DNA of 64,000 bases from Pigmentibacter sp. JX0631 (lineage in GTDB: Bacteria > Bdellovibrionota_B > Oligoflexia > Silvanigrellales > Silvanigrellaceae), in assembly GCF_029873255.1 (NCBI RefSeq), contig NZ_CP123622.1:962501-1026500 (forward strand). Reading direction: 5' to 3'. A model generated the notes under the pieces. The model ran no database searches. It saw only the letters and a list, made by a program, of their open reading frames with translations, and was not told the origin of the DNA. Shown piece after piece: positions 18,801 to 26,163 of the stretch (the first letter of the stretch is position 1; each line of letters begins with the position of its first letter). The position numbers and the translations under genes were made by a program.

Positions 18801-19367
18801 GGAAAAAACACTACTGTAAAAATTTTTCTCATTTAATTTTTCTTCTATATTGCTGAAAATAATTTCTATATTATGAGAAATTAGCTTCTTAATTTTAAAA
18901 AAATATTGAGTACTATAATTTGTATTTAATGTATTAGTACTTCTAATTAATTGCAATATTTTAGAATCATAGTTATCAATCGGAATATCAATTCCAATTT
19001 CATTCGAAAAAGAAAATTTTTCATTATTCTTAGTATTAATTTCTAAATATATTAAATTTAAATTGCATTTTATGTCATCTTTTTTTAAAAATAATTGATT
19101 TTCTATTCCCTCTGAAAAATTGTTAATTTGCCAAATTTCATCATTTTTCCGACCAAAGCAATTAATATATTTTCCTTTTGCAATAACTTCCGAAATTTCA
19201 TTATTACCAATGGAACTATAATTTTTATTTATACTTATTTTTGGGTAGATTCCTTCTTCTAATAAAATATTTTTCTCTGAATCGGAATTATTACGACAAC
19301 TAGTAGAAATAATTATTGCAAAAAACAGATAAGTTAAGAAACCAAAATATTTCACAATTTTCTCCAT
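15822..19367 (-). CDS. Very large lipoprotein-like beta-propeller protein, 1181 aa
   Basis: The N-terminus is a signal sequence with a lipobox-like IIISTSC, so the protein is probably exported and lipid-anchored at about Cys24. After an all-beta N-terminal region (about 30-290), the rest is made of many loosely similar blade units. Each has a hydrophobic strand followed by phrases such as LYVSKNG, IFYSKNGGQNF, LYYSEMDG, YASTNG and VFVSKDFGNSF, resembling BNR/Ycf48- or sortilin-type propeller repeats. Two or more propellers are likely. Function unknown; surface binding is an inference. Two convergent flagellar gene ends meet its 3' end. A run of seven G (complement of 18239-18245) lies in the coding frame. 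Confidence 0.75.
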   Translation of the reverse strand: MEKIVKYFGFLTYLFFAIIISTSCRNNSDSEKNILLEEGIYPKISINKNYSSIGNNEISEVIAKGKYINCFGRKNDEIWQINNFSEGIENQLFLKKDDIKCNLNLIYLEINTKNNEKFSFSNEIGIDIPIDNYDSKILQLIRSTNTLNTNYSTQYFFKIKKLISHNIEIIFSNIEEKLNEKNFYSSVFSLEISPNLQNKFKVNQFYSETIELKNNGTSPVKIENFLNEFMTDENCLNKILQVNETCQAKLFLPHTSISKRNFSLGVEFKYPHAEAETKEFKKDLELLLDNNSNSVSNSNDFNELSIFRVFKHENLLFVAVNSADKESLYVSKNGVNGQFNAVNGIPKGIEIRGLTVHNDKIYVVAFKHNKESKKGGVYFADLNNPSVFKKIEKKLNIKNSIITVDDFVSIANNGRKVYLATKQNGLFSIDNNNINLQSIPVKINGYNFRIFQDIFAEKNNIFAVRGKDIFYSKNGGQNFIQIATDIPIVGRNISQNEIKSLYTYEGRVVLGTNSGLFFSKSTAVGSDYENVLLDGFVEDLSFKNNDIYDMKLFGDSLYIAAMCFVNNNTKENGINCTKENGIYTKKFSLSSEVTPLFKKDPTGASSFLGVLVTQDDIIAATNMGFKYLNSFYPKKLEMNSVLKIFKAKDKIYILKSGQEKGLFVAKNFGKDEFTKIPVAIFTENNDEISFDENNVIALTEVNSSICLLIRSNVNSRGLYCSKNGEKLNFYLQNKFSNFSMVGLENVNNNLVVFSNKNILLATFSPQNSLKLAVIHYASQSDYNFSSVENIQSVKFINKKLFLLTEKSLYYSEMDGVGNWESNIAIKFKKIALNIPVNINLKNIYFYNNYVLFSTSHGLYASTNGLNGVFKKSSAFNDNAIDNLEGFFHYSYIIKNENMFLLSLNEDLNFNKFVKNNEKLIKVIEGNNYYYIISENEIRKKKSLSLVSSVLLPLSNSTDQSNFLDGIFYQGNMYFLSSNFIYKENSSTLRLEQISYNDSSLKKFFIFDNELYIKGRSGIFKFKNGNFVKNYDFSFEYFSTNLNNIYFTINNEIYFTKDLINFDKQPIKLDGLTISAIDFTENKLFIGTNKGLHIYNRTANKINSRLIESAIKSVKVIGNSLFVVTTQKVFVSKDFGNSFTELTINLDRTSNAELEDINFSLASEKLNLSGTVMSSNGYYIAN

Positions 19368-19636
19368 TTTTAATTTTCTTAAATTTGAATTGCTGAAAAA
19401 TTACTTATCTTTTTTTTTAAGATAAATTTTCATAACTGATTATAATAAAAATGAAATTCTTTCAATCTACAAATTTTTCTTTTTTGTAAAAAATTCTTTT
19501 AATTAGGGAGTGTTCTCCAATATTGAAGAAGATTTGATTTTTGGCATGTTTCCCGCAAAATCTGGAGAAAGCATAACATTTATTGACAAATATAATAATA
19601 TTTGCTAGCATCATCTCTGCTGGGGGTGAAGAAAAT

Positions 19637-20962
19637 ATGTCTGAAAAGTTTCGAGTTATAACAGAGCTAGTAAGTAAAGATGGAATAATAATAGAGCGGA
19701 AAGAAGTATCTTCTTGCGAGTTATCTGAACCTTTAAATATAGAAGAATTAGGATATACCCATGTAGCACAAATAGAAATATTAAAAGATATTACTGAAAA
19801 TAAAATACACCATCAAACAAAATTAATAAGATCTAACACAATATGCCCTTCTTGCGGAAAAACAACTAATAAACATGGTACTTTTACTTCAAATTTTCAT
19901 TCTGTATTTAGTGATCATAAAGTTCAAATTCAAAGAAGAAATTGCAATTGTGGTTGGACAAATAAGTTTACGCTTGAGGGGCTATTTGGGTCTGCATTTC
20001 ACCCTGATCTATTGAAATTGCAGTGTGAATTTGGTTCAGATAATAGTTTTAAGCGAGCAGAAAATCTTTTAAAAGCTCTAAATACAAGACATCGTCCAGT
20101 AAATAATCATGTTCGTATTTCAAAAACAATTGAAAAAATAGGTTCTATAATAGGAGAATTTAAGACAGAAAATCCTGTGCAAATAGAAAAACCTGCAAAT
20201 ATTATGGTTGCCCAGATCGATGGTGGACATATTCAGCCAAAAGACAAAGACTTACGTAGTTATGAAGTTCTTGTAGCAAAATGCTATAATTTAGAAAATC
20301 AGATAGAAAAGGATCAACATCATACTGAACTATTAAAAAGTACTTGTATAGCTTCTGCTTTATCCGATCAAGGAGAGACAATAAAAAAGCAACTTATTTA
20401 TGCCGCTTTATCTGAAGGAATGACTAAAGAAACCACTGTATATGCCTTATCAGATGGAACTAAAAATTGTTGGTTTGCACTTTCTATTTTATCTGGAAAA
20501 TGCTCTCAACTTATAAAAATATTGGACTGGGAACATATTGCACGTAAGTTTAAGCTTGTAGAACAAACCTTAGCAGATGAATTAAAAGATAAATTAGAAA
20601 GTGCAAACAGAAAATTATGGCATGGAAATAGCAAAGATTGCATAGAAAAACTTTTATATATCAGAAATGAATTGGGAGAAATAGAAAATAAGAAGTTAAA
20701 TAATTTAACTGAATACCTTGTTAGGAATGAACATTACCTTATAAATTATGAAGAACAAAGGAATAATAATCTTCCCTATACCAGCAATGTAATTGAATCT
20801 GCTGTGGATACTCTTATAAATGAAAGACAAAAAAAGAATAAAAAAATGTCTTGGACAAGAGAAGGGGCTCATCATGTCCTTCAAATTAGAGCGTCTATTG
20901 CTAGTAAAACATGGGATATTGATTGGAAAGATGCTTTCACAGTTTTAACATCGGCTGTATAA
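19637..20962 (+). CDS. ISKra4-like family transposase, apparently intact
   Basis: The ATG at 19637 is preferred; an in-frame TTG at 19583 would add 18 residues. The 441-residue protein has zinc-binding pairs CPSCGK (near 92) and CNCGW, and an RNase H-like catalytic core: first Asp in AQIDGGHIQ, second in ALSDGTKNCW. The C-terminal SNVIESAVDTLINERQ and KMSWTREGAHHVLQIRAS are very like the ISKra4 hallmark around the catalytic Glu (SAV-x-x-x-x-x-R...MxWxxxGAxxLLQxR). A decayed second copy lies at 31008. No inverted repeats were confirmed; 19368-19570 before it is A/T-rich and apparently non-coding. Family name is by motif memory. Confidence 0.8.
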   Translation: MSEKFRVITELVSKDGIIIERKEVSSCELSEPLNIEELGYTHVAQIEILKDITENKIHHQTKLIRSNTICPSCGKTTNKHGTFTSNFHSVFSDHKVQIQRRNCNCGWTNKFTLEGLFGSAFHPDLLKLQCEFGSDNSFKRAENLLKALNTRHRPVNNHVRISKTIEKIGSIIGEFKTENPVQIEKPANIMVAQIDGGHIQPKDKDLRSYEVLVAKCYNLENQIEKDQHHTELLKSTCIASALSDQGETIKKQLIYAALSEGMTKETTVYALSDGTKNCWFALSILSGKCSQLIKILDWEHIARKFKLVEQTLADELKDKLESANRKLWHGNSKDCIEKLLYIRNELGEIENKKLNNLTEYLVRNEHYLINYEEQRNNNLPYTSNVIESAVDTLINERQKKNKKMSWTREGAHHVLQIRASIASKTWDIDWKDAFTVLTSAV

Positions 20963-21099
20963 ATAATTATCTGTCATTAAATACTATGCTTTCATTCATA
21001 TTGAAACTTTTTTTACTTTGCAAAATTACTAGTTTTAGATATTCTGTTAAGCGTTAAATTTTTTTAATGAATTTGATTTCTTAGTTTAAAGGATGTCTA

Positions 21100-22215
21100 A
21101 TGAATCCGAGCTACATTTTGCGCACAAGTTGTCCTGTTTGTCAGGGTAAAGAAATAAATTTGCATTATTCAAGCCATTTTCCCATACTACCAATTTGCAC
21201 AGAAAAAAAAGTTGAATTTGATATCAACATCCCCTTTGAAATAGGAATATGCAATGAATGCGGTCTCATTCAGTTAACGAAACTAGTGGAACCTTCTCTA
21301 CTCTATGACAATTTCCACTCTGAAGGTCTTGGTGAAACATGGAATAATCATTATGAGGCATTTTCAAATATAATTAAAAAACTACCAGTTAGGGTAGCTT
21401 TAGAAGTAGGAGCTGGTCAGGGTAAATTAACAGAAAAATTAAAAGAAAAGTTGCATTTGACTGTAGTTGATCCTTTATATAGAGGTAATAGAAATAATAT
21501 TGAAGTTTTTAGCACTATGTTTGATTCGAATATAAGCGACACTATGATGGGTAAATTTGAAATGGTTTACTCTTCCCATACTTTAGAACATTTTTATGAA
21601 TTCAATGAATATTTTCAAAATTCTTTTAAAGTTTTGCAAAGTAATGGATTTTTAGTTACCGCTGTTCCAAATTTAGAATTTTCATTTAACACAGGTTATA
21701 CAAATACTTTAAATACCGAACATACTTCTATTTTAAGTCTATCGCATCTTATAAATCTACATCAAAAAAACGGATTTATAATTAAAAGTATAGAATATTA
21801 CAAAGATCATAGTATTTATATTACTTCTCAAAAATCAGAAAAAATAAACACAAAGATAAATTCAGTAGAATATTCTCAGGTTTTACTTGAAAATTTTATT
21901 CTTCGAATAAAAAACAAAATTGATATTATTAGAAATAGAGCTAATGATAAAAAAATTAATTATCTTTTTGGTGCGAGTAACTTTGCTCAAACATTATTTG
22001 CATTTGGTTTACAAGAAAATTATTTTTCTAATTTATTAGATAATAGTGATATTAAAGCAAAAAAAAGACTATATGGAACTAATTTAGTATCTCTTCATCC
22101 AAAAGATATTGACCTTAATTCTGCTCGAATTTTTATTAATGCAGGGACATACTCAAAAGAAATCAATATTCAGCTTAAAAAATTAAACCAAAATATTGAG
22201 ACAATAATACTATGA
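21100..22215 (+). CDS. SAM-dependent methyltransferase with N-terminal zinc-binding domain
   Basis: 371 residues in the order found in sugar C-methyltransferases. A zinc-binding module carries CPVC (about 10-13) and CNECG (about 52-56). A class I methyltransferase core follows, with motif I ALEVGAGQGKLTEKL (about 103-117) and SSHTLEHFYEF. A C-terminal domain begins near YLFGASNFAQTLFAFG, like the C-methyltransferase C-terminal domain. Such enzymes methylate NDP-keto-sugars, so a branched or methylated sugar is suggested. AAAGGATG precedes the ATG. It opens the cassette operon and overlaps the next gene by four bases. The exact acceptor cannot be read from sequence. Confidence 0.85.
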   Translation: MNPSYILRTSCPVCQGKEINLHYSSHFPILPICTEKKVEFDINIPFEIGICNECGLIQLTKLVEPSLLYDNFHSEGLGETWNNHYEAFSNIIKKLPVRVALEVGAGQGKLTEKLKEKLHLTVVDPLYRGNRNNIEVFSTMFDSNISDTMMGKFEMVYSSHTLEHFYEFNEYFQNSFKVLQSNGFLVTAVPNLEFSFNTGYTNTLNTEHTSILSLSHLINLHQKNGFIIKSIEYYKDHSIYITSQKSEKINTKINSVEYSQVLLENFILRIKNKIDIIRNRANDKKINYLFGASNFAQTLFAFGLQENYFSNLLDNSDIKAKKRLYGTNLVSLHPKDIDLNSARIFINAGTYSKEINIQLKKLNQNIETIIL

Positions 22216-22925
22216 ATTTATCTATCGTAATTCCTTGTTTTAATGAAGAAAAGGCAATTCCTATTTTACTTGAAAAATATTATAATATTTCACTACTTAT
22301 ACCTCTGCAATTAATTCTTGTAGATAACGGCTCTACCGACAATACGAAAGGAATTATTGAAACTAAAAAATTAGATCCTAAGTTTAATTTTGTTACTTTT
22401 TTAAGAATTGAAAAGAATGTGGGTTACGGTCATGGAATTATGTTTGGAATAAAACATACTAAAACAGACTTTATTGGATTTACTCATTCAGATTTACAAT
22501 GCGATCCTGATGATATATTAAAAGCATACAATAGAATTTTAGAAATTGATCCAAATGATACTAAAGTTTTAATTAAAGGAAGAAGAATAGAAAGGCGGAA
22601 AGAGGAAAAATGGATTTCAGCAAAACTTGACTCTATTGCTTCTTTTTTGTTTTTTAGAAAATTTCATGATATTAATGGACAACCAAAAGTTTTCCATCGA
22701 TCACTTTTAGATTCATATATTTACTATCCAGTTGATATAACATTTGATGTATTTGTAACTTATAAAACAAAGCAACTAGGTTATCAAATAATTGATTTTC
22801 CTGTTTACTTTCATAAAAGACAATTTGGAAAATCAAGTTGGAATACTTCTGTTTTAAAACGTTGGAAAACCATTCTATCATTTTTTAAAACAATACTTTT
22901 TTTAGTATTTAAAATATATAAATAG
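22212..22925 (+). CDS. Family 2 glycosyltransferase (dolichyl-phosphate mannose synthase-like)
   Basis: The 237-residue GT-A enzyme begins LSIVIPCFNEEKAIP and continues with LVDNGSTDNT (nucleotide-binding Asp) and FTHSDLQCDPDDI (the metal-binding acidic motif). The gap GYGHGIMFGIKHT matches the G-x-x-x-A-x-x-x-G region of DPM/GtrB-like members. The C-terminus is hydrophobic (about 218-236) and could associate with the membrane. It probably transfers a sugar to a lipid or a growing glycan on the cytoplasmic face. Overlap (ATGA) with the methyltransferase gene shows translational coupling. Donor and acceptor are unknown. Confidence 0.85.
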   Translation: MNLSIVIPCFNEEKAIPILLEKYYNISLLIPLQLILVDNGSTDNTKGIIETKKLDPKFNFVTFLRIEKNVGYGHGIMFGIKHTKTDFIGFTHSDLQCDPDDILKAYNRILEIDPNDTKVLIKGRRIERRKEEKWISAKLDSIASFLFFRKFHDINGQPKVFHRSLLDSYIYYPVDITFDVFVTYKTKQLGYQIIDFPVYFHKRQFGKSSWNTSVLKRWKTILSFFKTILFLVFKIYK

Positions 22926-22937
22926 GATCTAAAAATT

Positions 22938-23624
22938 ATGATTTTTCAAAAAAACAAAATTAAAACAGTTGTTTTCGACCTTGACGATACATTAATTCCT
23001 TCTTCACAATTTTATCATGATTCATATCTTCTATGTGGAATTGACAGCCAAGGTGAAAATTTTAAAACAGCTAAAGAACTTGTTAAAAAAAGTTTAGGTA
23101 ATAATCACACAAGCTCTCATAATAGAATTTTATACTTTAAAAAATACTTAGAACTAGAAAATAATTTCACTTCTAAAAATCTCATCTCATTAGTCACAAA
23201 GTATAATTTCTACTTAAAATTACTAATAAAAGATTTTATTGAAAAATCTAAAAGAAATCTCCTCTTTAGACAATTAAAAGAAAAATATACATTAGCAATT
23301 ATTACTAATGAAACAACATTAAGTCAAATTATAAAATTAGAGGAAATTGATTCAAATGGGGAATTTTTTAGCAATATAATAACATCTGAAGAAATTGGGG
23401 TTGAGAAACCATCAGATGAAATTTATCAATATTTTTTTAAAACTTGTCAGACTCTTCCAGAAAACTGCCTATTTGTTGGAGACAACTTCACAACTGATCT
23501 CCAAAAACCAATTTTACTTGGCGCAAGTACAATACTAACTCAAGAATTTAATAATGAAAACGATGACTATCAAATTAATTGTACCAAAATAAAATCTCTA
23601 GAAGAATTAAAAGAGGTCTTATAA
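22938..23624 (+). CDS. HAD-family hydrolase (probable phosphatase)
   Basis: All four HAD motifs are visible in the 228 residues: VVFDLDDTLIP (motif I, nucleophile Asp and acid/base Asp near 15-17), IITNET (motif II), the Lys of EKPSDEIY (motif III) and FVGDNFTTD (motif IV). The alpha-helical cap between motifs I and II is of the C1 type. In this cassette a dephosphorylation step next to an aldolase and a nucleotidyltransferase suggests action on a sugar-phosphate intermediate, which is an inference. It lies 12 bases after the GT2 gene and 2 bases before the aldolase gene. Confidence 0.85.
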   Translation: MIFQKNKIKTVVFDLDDTLIPSSQFYHDSYLLCGIDSQGENFKTAKELVKKSLGNNHTSSHNRILYFKKYLELENNFTSKNLISLVTKYNFYLKLLIKDFIEKSKRNLLFRQLKEKYTLAIITNETTLSQIIKLEEIDSNGEFFSNIITSEEIGVEKPSDEIYQYFFKTCQTLPENCLFVGDNFTTDLQKPILLGASTILTQEFNNENDDYQINCTKIKSLEELKEVL

Positions 23625-23626
23625 AC

Positions 23627-24577
23627 ATGAGTATAAATGAACTTATTACAGCTTCAAATCTTATTGGAAATAAAATACCATTGTGGAATCAAGGAAAAGG
23701 CGGTAACTGTTCTTTTAAAAACAACTTAATAGATAATATTATATGGATAAAAGCATCTGGATACAGATTAGATAAAGTATCTTTAGAATCAGGACTCGTT
23801 TCAGTTGATATAGACAAAGCATCTAAAAAACTATTAGAAATATTTCATCAATTTTCAAATAGAGACATTAATTACGATGATGAGAAAGATTATGAGAACA
23901 TTTTATTAAATTCTGCTTATCATACAAATTCTAATTTAAAACCTTCAATGGAAACAGGACTTCATATTGTCTTAAAAAAAGATTTTGTTTTTCATTTCCA
24001 CTCAACTGCAGCATTAATAATGTATGAATTTAAAGATAAAACTAATGAATTCTATAAAAAATATCCTCAGTATAAAGTATCTTTTATAAAATTTATACAA
24101 CCTGGTCTTGAGTTAGCTTATGAAGTATGGAAAAAAAATGAAAGTGATATTTTTATTTTACAAAATCATGGTGTTATTTTACAATCAAACAACATAAATA
24201 TATTAAAATCATGGGAAATGATGGAAAAAGAATTTTTTCAATTTATAAAACGCCCTGATGTGAATAAATTATACACGTCTAATGCTAATTTTTCCTTAAA
24301 AGGCTCATCAGCCCCTCTTAAATTTTACTTCCCCGATTCATTAGTTTTTGAAAATAATTTAATTTCAATTTTAAAATTTATAAAGACAAAAAATGGTCAA
24401 AATTATTATGAAATAGATCCTCTCAAAAAAGAATTAGATAAAAATGCTTTTGAGCTTTGGGAAGCCACGTCTTTAATTTATAATTATTTCCCACAAACGT
24501 TAGAAATACCCAAAGAAGCGGGAAAAAGAACAATCGATCTTCCTTTTGAAAAACATAGAGTTTCACAAACACAATAA
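23627..24577 (+). CDS. Class II aldolase/adducin-family protein
   Basis: I start at the ATG 23627, with AGAGGTC upstream; the longer frame back to 23579 only overlaps the HAD gene. The 316 residues show the family landmarks: GKGGNCSFK near 24-32 (phosphate loop), MSINELITASNLIG helix, the zinc ligand pair in HFHST (about 123-126) and the third ligand in LQNHGVIL. Enzymes of this type split or join fuculose- or rhamnulose-1-phosphate, or epimerise ribulose phosphate, via a zinc enediolate. The C-terminus (about 220-316) is not typical of fuculose aldolase. The neighbours suggest it makes a phosphorylated precursor for an NDP-sugar. Confidence 0.8.
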   Translation: MSINELITASNLIGNKIPLWNQGKGGNCSFKNNLIDNIIWIKASGYRLDKVSLESGLVSVDIDKASKKLLEIFHQFSNRDINYDDEKDYENILLNSAYHTNSNLKPSMETGLHIVLKKDFVFHFHSTAALIMYEFKDKTNEFYKKYPQYKVSFIKFIQPGLELAYEVWKKNESDIFILQNHGVILQSNNINILKSWEMMEKEFFQFIKRPDVNKLYTSNANFSLKGSSAPLKFYFPDSLVFENNLISILKFIKTKNGQNYYEIDPLKKELDKNAFELWEATSLIYNYFPQTLEIPKEAGKRTIDLPFEKHRVSQTQ

Positions 24578-24592
24578 TGAGGATTATAAAAC

Positions 24593-26152
24593 ATGTCCAA
24601 AATAAAAATTCATTTGTTGATTCCCATGTCTGGCGAAGGAATTCGCTTTCAAAATTATGGTTATACTATTCCTAAACCTCTCGTTCCTATTTCTGGTGAA
24701 CCAATGATATCAAGAGTACTTGATAATTTCCCAGAGCATTGGGAATCACATTTTGTCATATCAGAGAATCATGCAAAAACACAATTACCCAGTATACTAA
24801 AAGATCTAAGAAAGAATTGTAACATATCGATAATTCCCCCCCATAAATTAGGTCCTTCATTTGCTGCACTTGAAGCCTTAAAACATATCCCCGTCAATGA
24901 ACCTGTTTTTGTCAGTTACTGTGATTATGGAATGATTTGGGATAGTAGCCAATTTGAAAGATTTATTGTCGATTCTTCTTGTGAGATCGCCCTTGTTTCT
25001 TATCGAGGATTCCATGCTCATTATTTAACAAGCCAAACTTATGCCTATTCAAAAATGAGTGGTGAGTTGGTAGATTGTGTGAAAGAAAAAGGATCTTTTA
25101 CAGATAATAGAGAGAATGAATTTGCATCTAGTGGTGGATATTATTTTCGTTCAGCTGGTCTATTAAAAGAATGTATTGATTTTCAAGTATCTAAAAATCT
25201 CAGCTATAATGGAGAGTTTTACACGAGTTTAACAGTTCAAGCATACTTGCAACAGAATCCATTAGCTCATGTAAGAGTATTTGAAATACCGGGTTTTTTT
25301 CAATGGGGAACCCCAGAGGATATTGTAACTTTTGAATATTGGGAAAAAACTTTTCGAGCATACAATCGAAATCAAAGACAACCAATTAAATACACTGAGC
25401 AAATAATCATGCCTATGGCAGGAAAAGGCTCTCGATTCTTAGAAAGTTCAAAACGTCCTAAACCATTTATAGATATAGATGGAATTCCAATGTATGAGAA
25501 AGCTTTGCAATCATTACCTCAAGCAAAAAAAACGAATATCATTATGCTTGATGAACATAAATCATATATTACTCATTCAAACTATAATTTCACTTCCCTA
25601 TCCGAAACACCTAACGGTCAAGCATTAAGCACAGAATTCGGTTTCCTTAACGTTGACATGAACAAAGATGTTATTGTTTCCTCCTGTGATCATGCAATTG
25701 TCTTGGATAGTCAAGTATGGCAAGAATTTCAAAAGATAAAAGATTGTGACGCGGCTATTTTTACAGTGAAAAGATATCCAGGAGTTGCTAGAACACCCCA
25801 TTCATATTCATATGTTATCATTGATAATCTAGCACATCCAAACAACTTCCCTCTCGTAAAAGGAATATCATTAAAAGCTCCTACTACAGAAAATCCTTTA
25901 GAAGAAGAGCTTCTTGTTGGAACCTTTTGGTTTAAAAAATGTTCTTTATTAAAACAAGGGATTGAAATGTTAAAAACTTCTCATTTTGATCTGAATAAAG
26001 AATTGTATCTTGACAGTATTTTTAATGTACTTATTCAAAATAATTATAAAGTATTATCAATACCATTAGATGGATATATTTGCTGGGGAGATCCCCAGGC
26101 ACTAAAAGAATCGCAATATTGGTATGAAATATTCACATGCAAAAAGGTATAG
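24593..26152 (+). CDS. Tandem-domain sugar nucleotidyltransferase
   Basis: Two nucleotidyltransferase-like (GT-A fold) domains are fused in 519 residues. Domain 1 (about 1-255) has MSGEGIRF and IPKPLVPISGEPM; domain 2 (about 264-519) has MAGKGSRF and RPKPFIDIDGIPM. Both keep the G-x-G-x-R-F nucleotide loop and the following PKP Lys, and each has a metal-site-like acidic patch (VSYCDYGMIWD, SSCDHAIVLD). Each also ends in a WGxPxx motif. This suggests internal duplication with both halves possibly active. The family forms NDP-sugars from sugar-1-phosphates and NTP. Base or sugar specificity cannot be told. A run of seven C at 24836-24842 lies in frame. Confidence 0.8.
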   Translation: MSKIKIHLLIPMSGEGIRFQNYGYTIPKPLVPISGEPMISRVLDNFPEHWESHFVISENHAKTQLPSILKDLRKNCNISIIPPHKLGPSFAALEALKHIPVNEPVFVSYCDYGMIWDSSQFERFIVDSSCEIALVSYRGFHAHYLTSQTYAYSKMSGELVDCVKEKGSFTDNRENEFASSGGYYFRSAGLLKECIDFQVSKNLSYNGEFYTSLTVQAYLQQNPLAHVRVFEIPGFFQWGTPEDIVTFEYWEKTFRAYNRNQRQPIKYTEQIIMPMAGKGSRFLESSKRPKPFIDIDGIPMYEKALQSLPQAKKTNIIMLDEHKSYITHSNYNFTSLSETPNGQALSTEFGFLNVDMNKDVIVSSCDHAIVLDSQVWQEFQKIKDCDAAIFTVKRYPGVARTPHSYSYVIIDNLAHPNNFPLVKGISLKAPTTENPLEEELLVGTFWFKKCSLLKQGIEMLKTSHFDLNKELYLDSIFNVLIQNNYKVLSIPLDGYICWGDPQALKESQYWYEIFTCKKV

Positions 26153-26163
26153 TAATATAAAAT

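Noticed and set aside
19513-19569. TTCTCCA / TGGAGAA as terminal inverted repeats of the ISKra4-like element
   Set aside because: Both arms lie on the same side of the transposase, and no matching sequence was seen after its 3' end.
19582-19610. TTGACA before the IS transposase as a promoter, and the TTG in it as the start codon
   Set aside because: The box 17 bases downstream (TAGCAT) is poor. The ATG at 19637 is a better start, though neither can be excluded.
24836-24842. Run of seven C in the nucleotidyltransferase gene as a phase-variation tract
   Set aside because: It is shorter than tracts known to switch often, and the codons (Pro-Pro) fit the sequence naturally.
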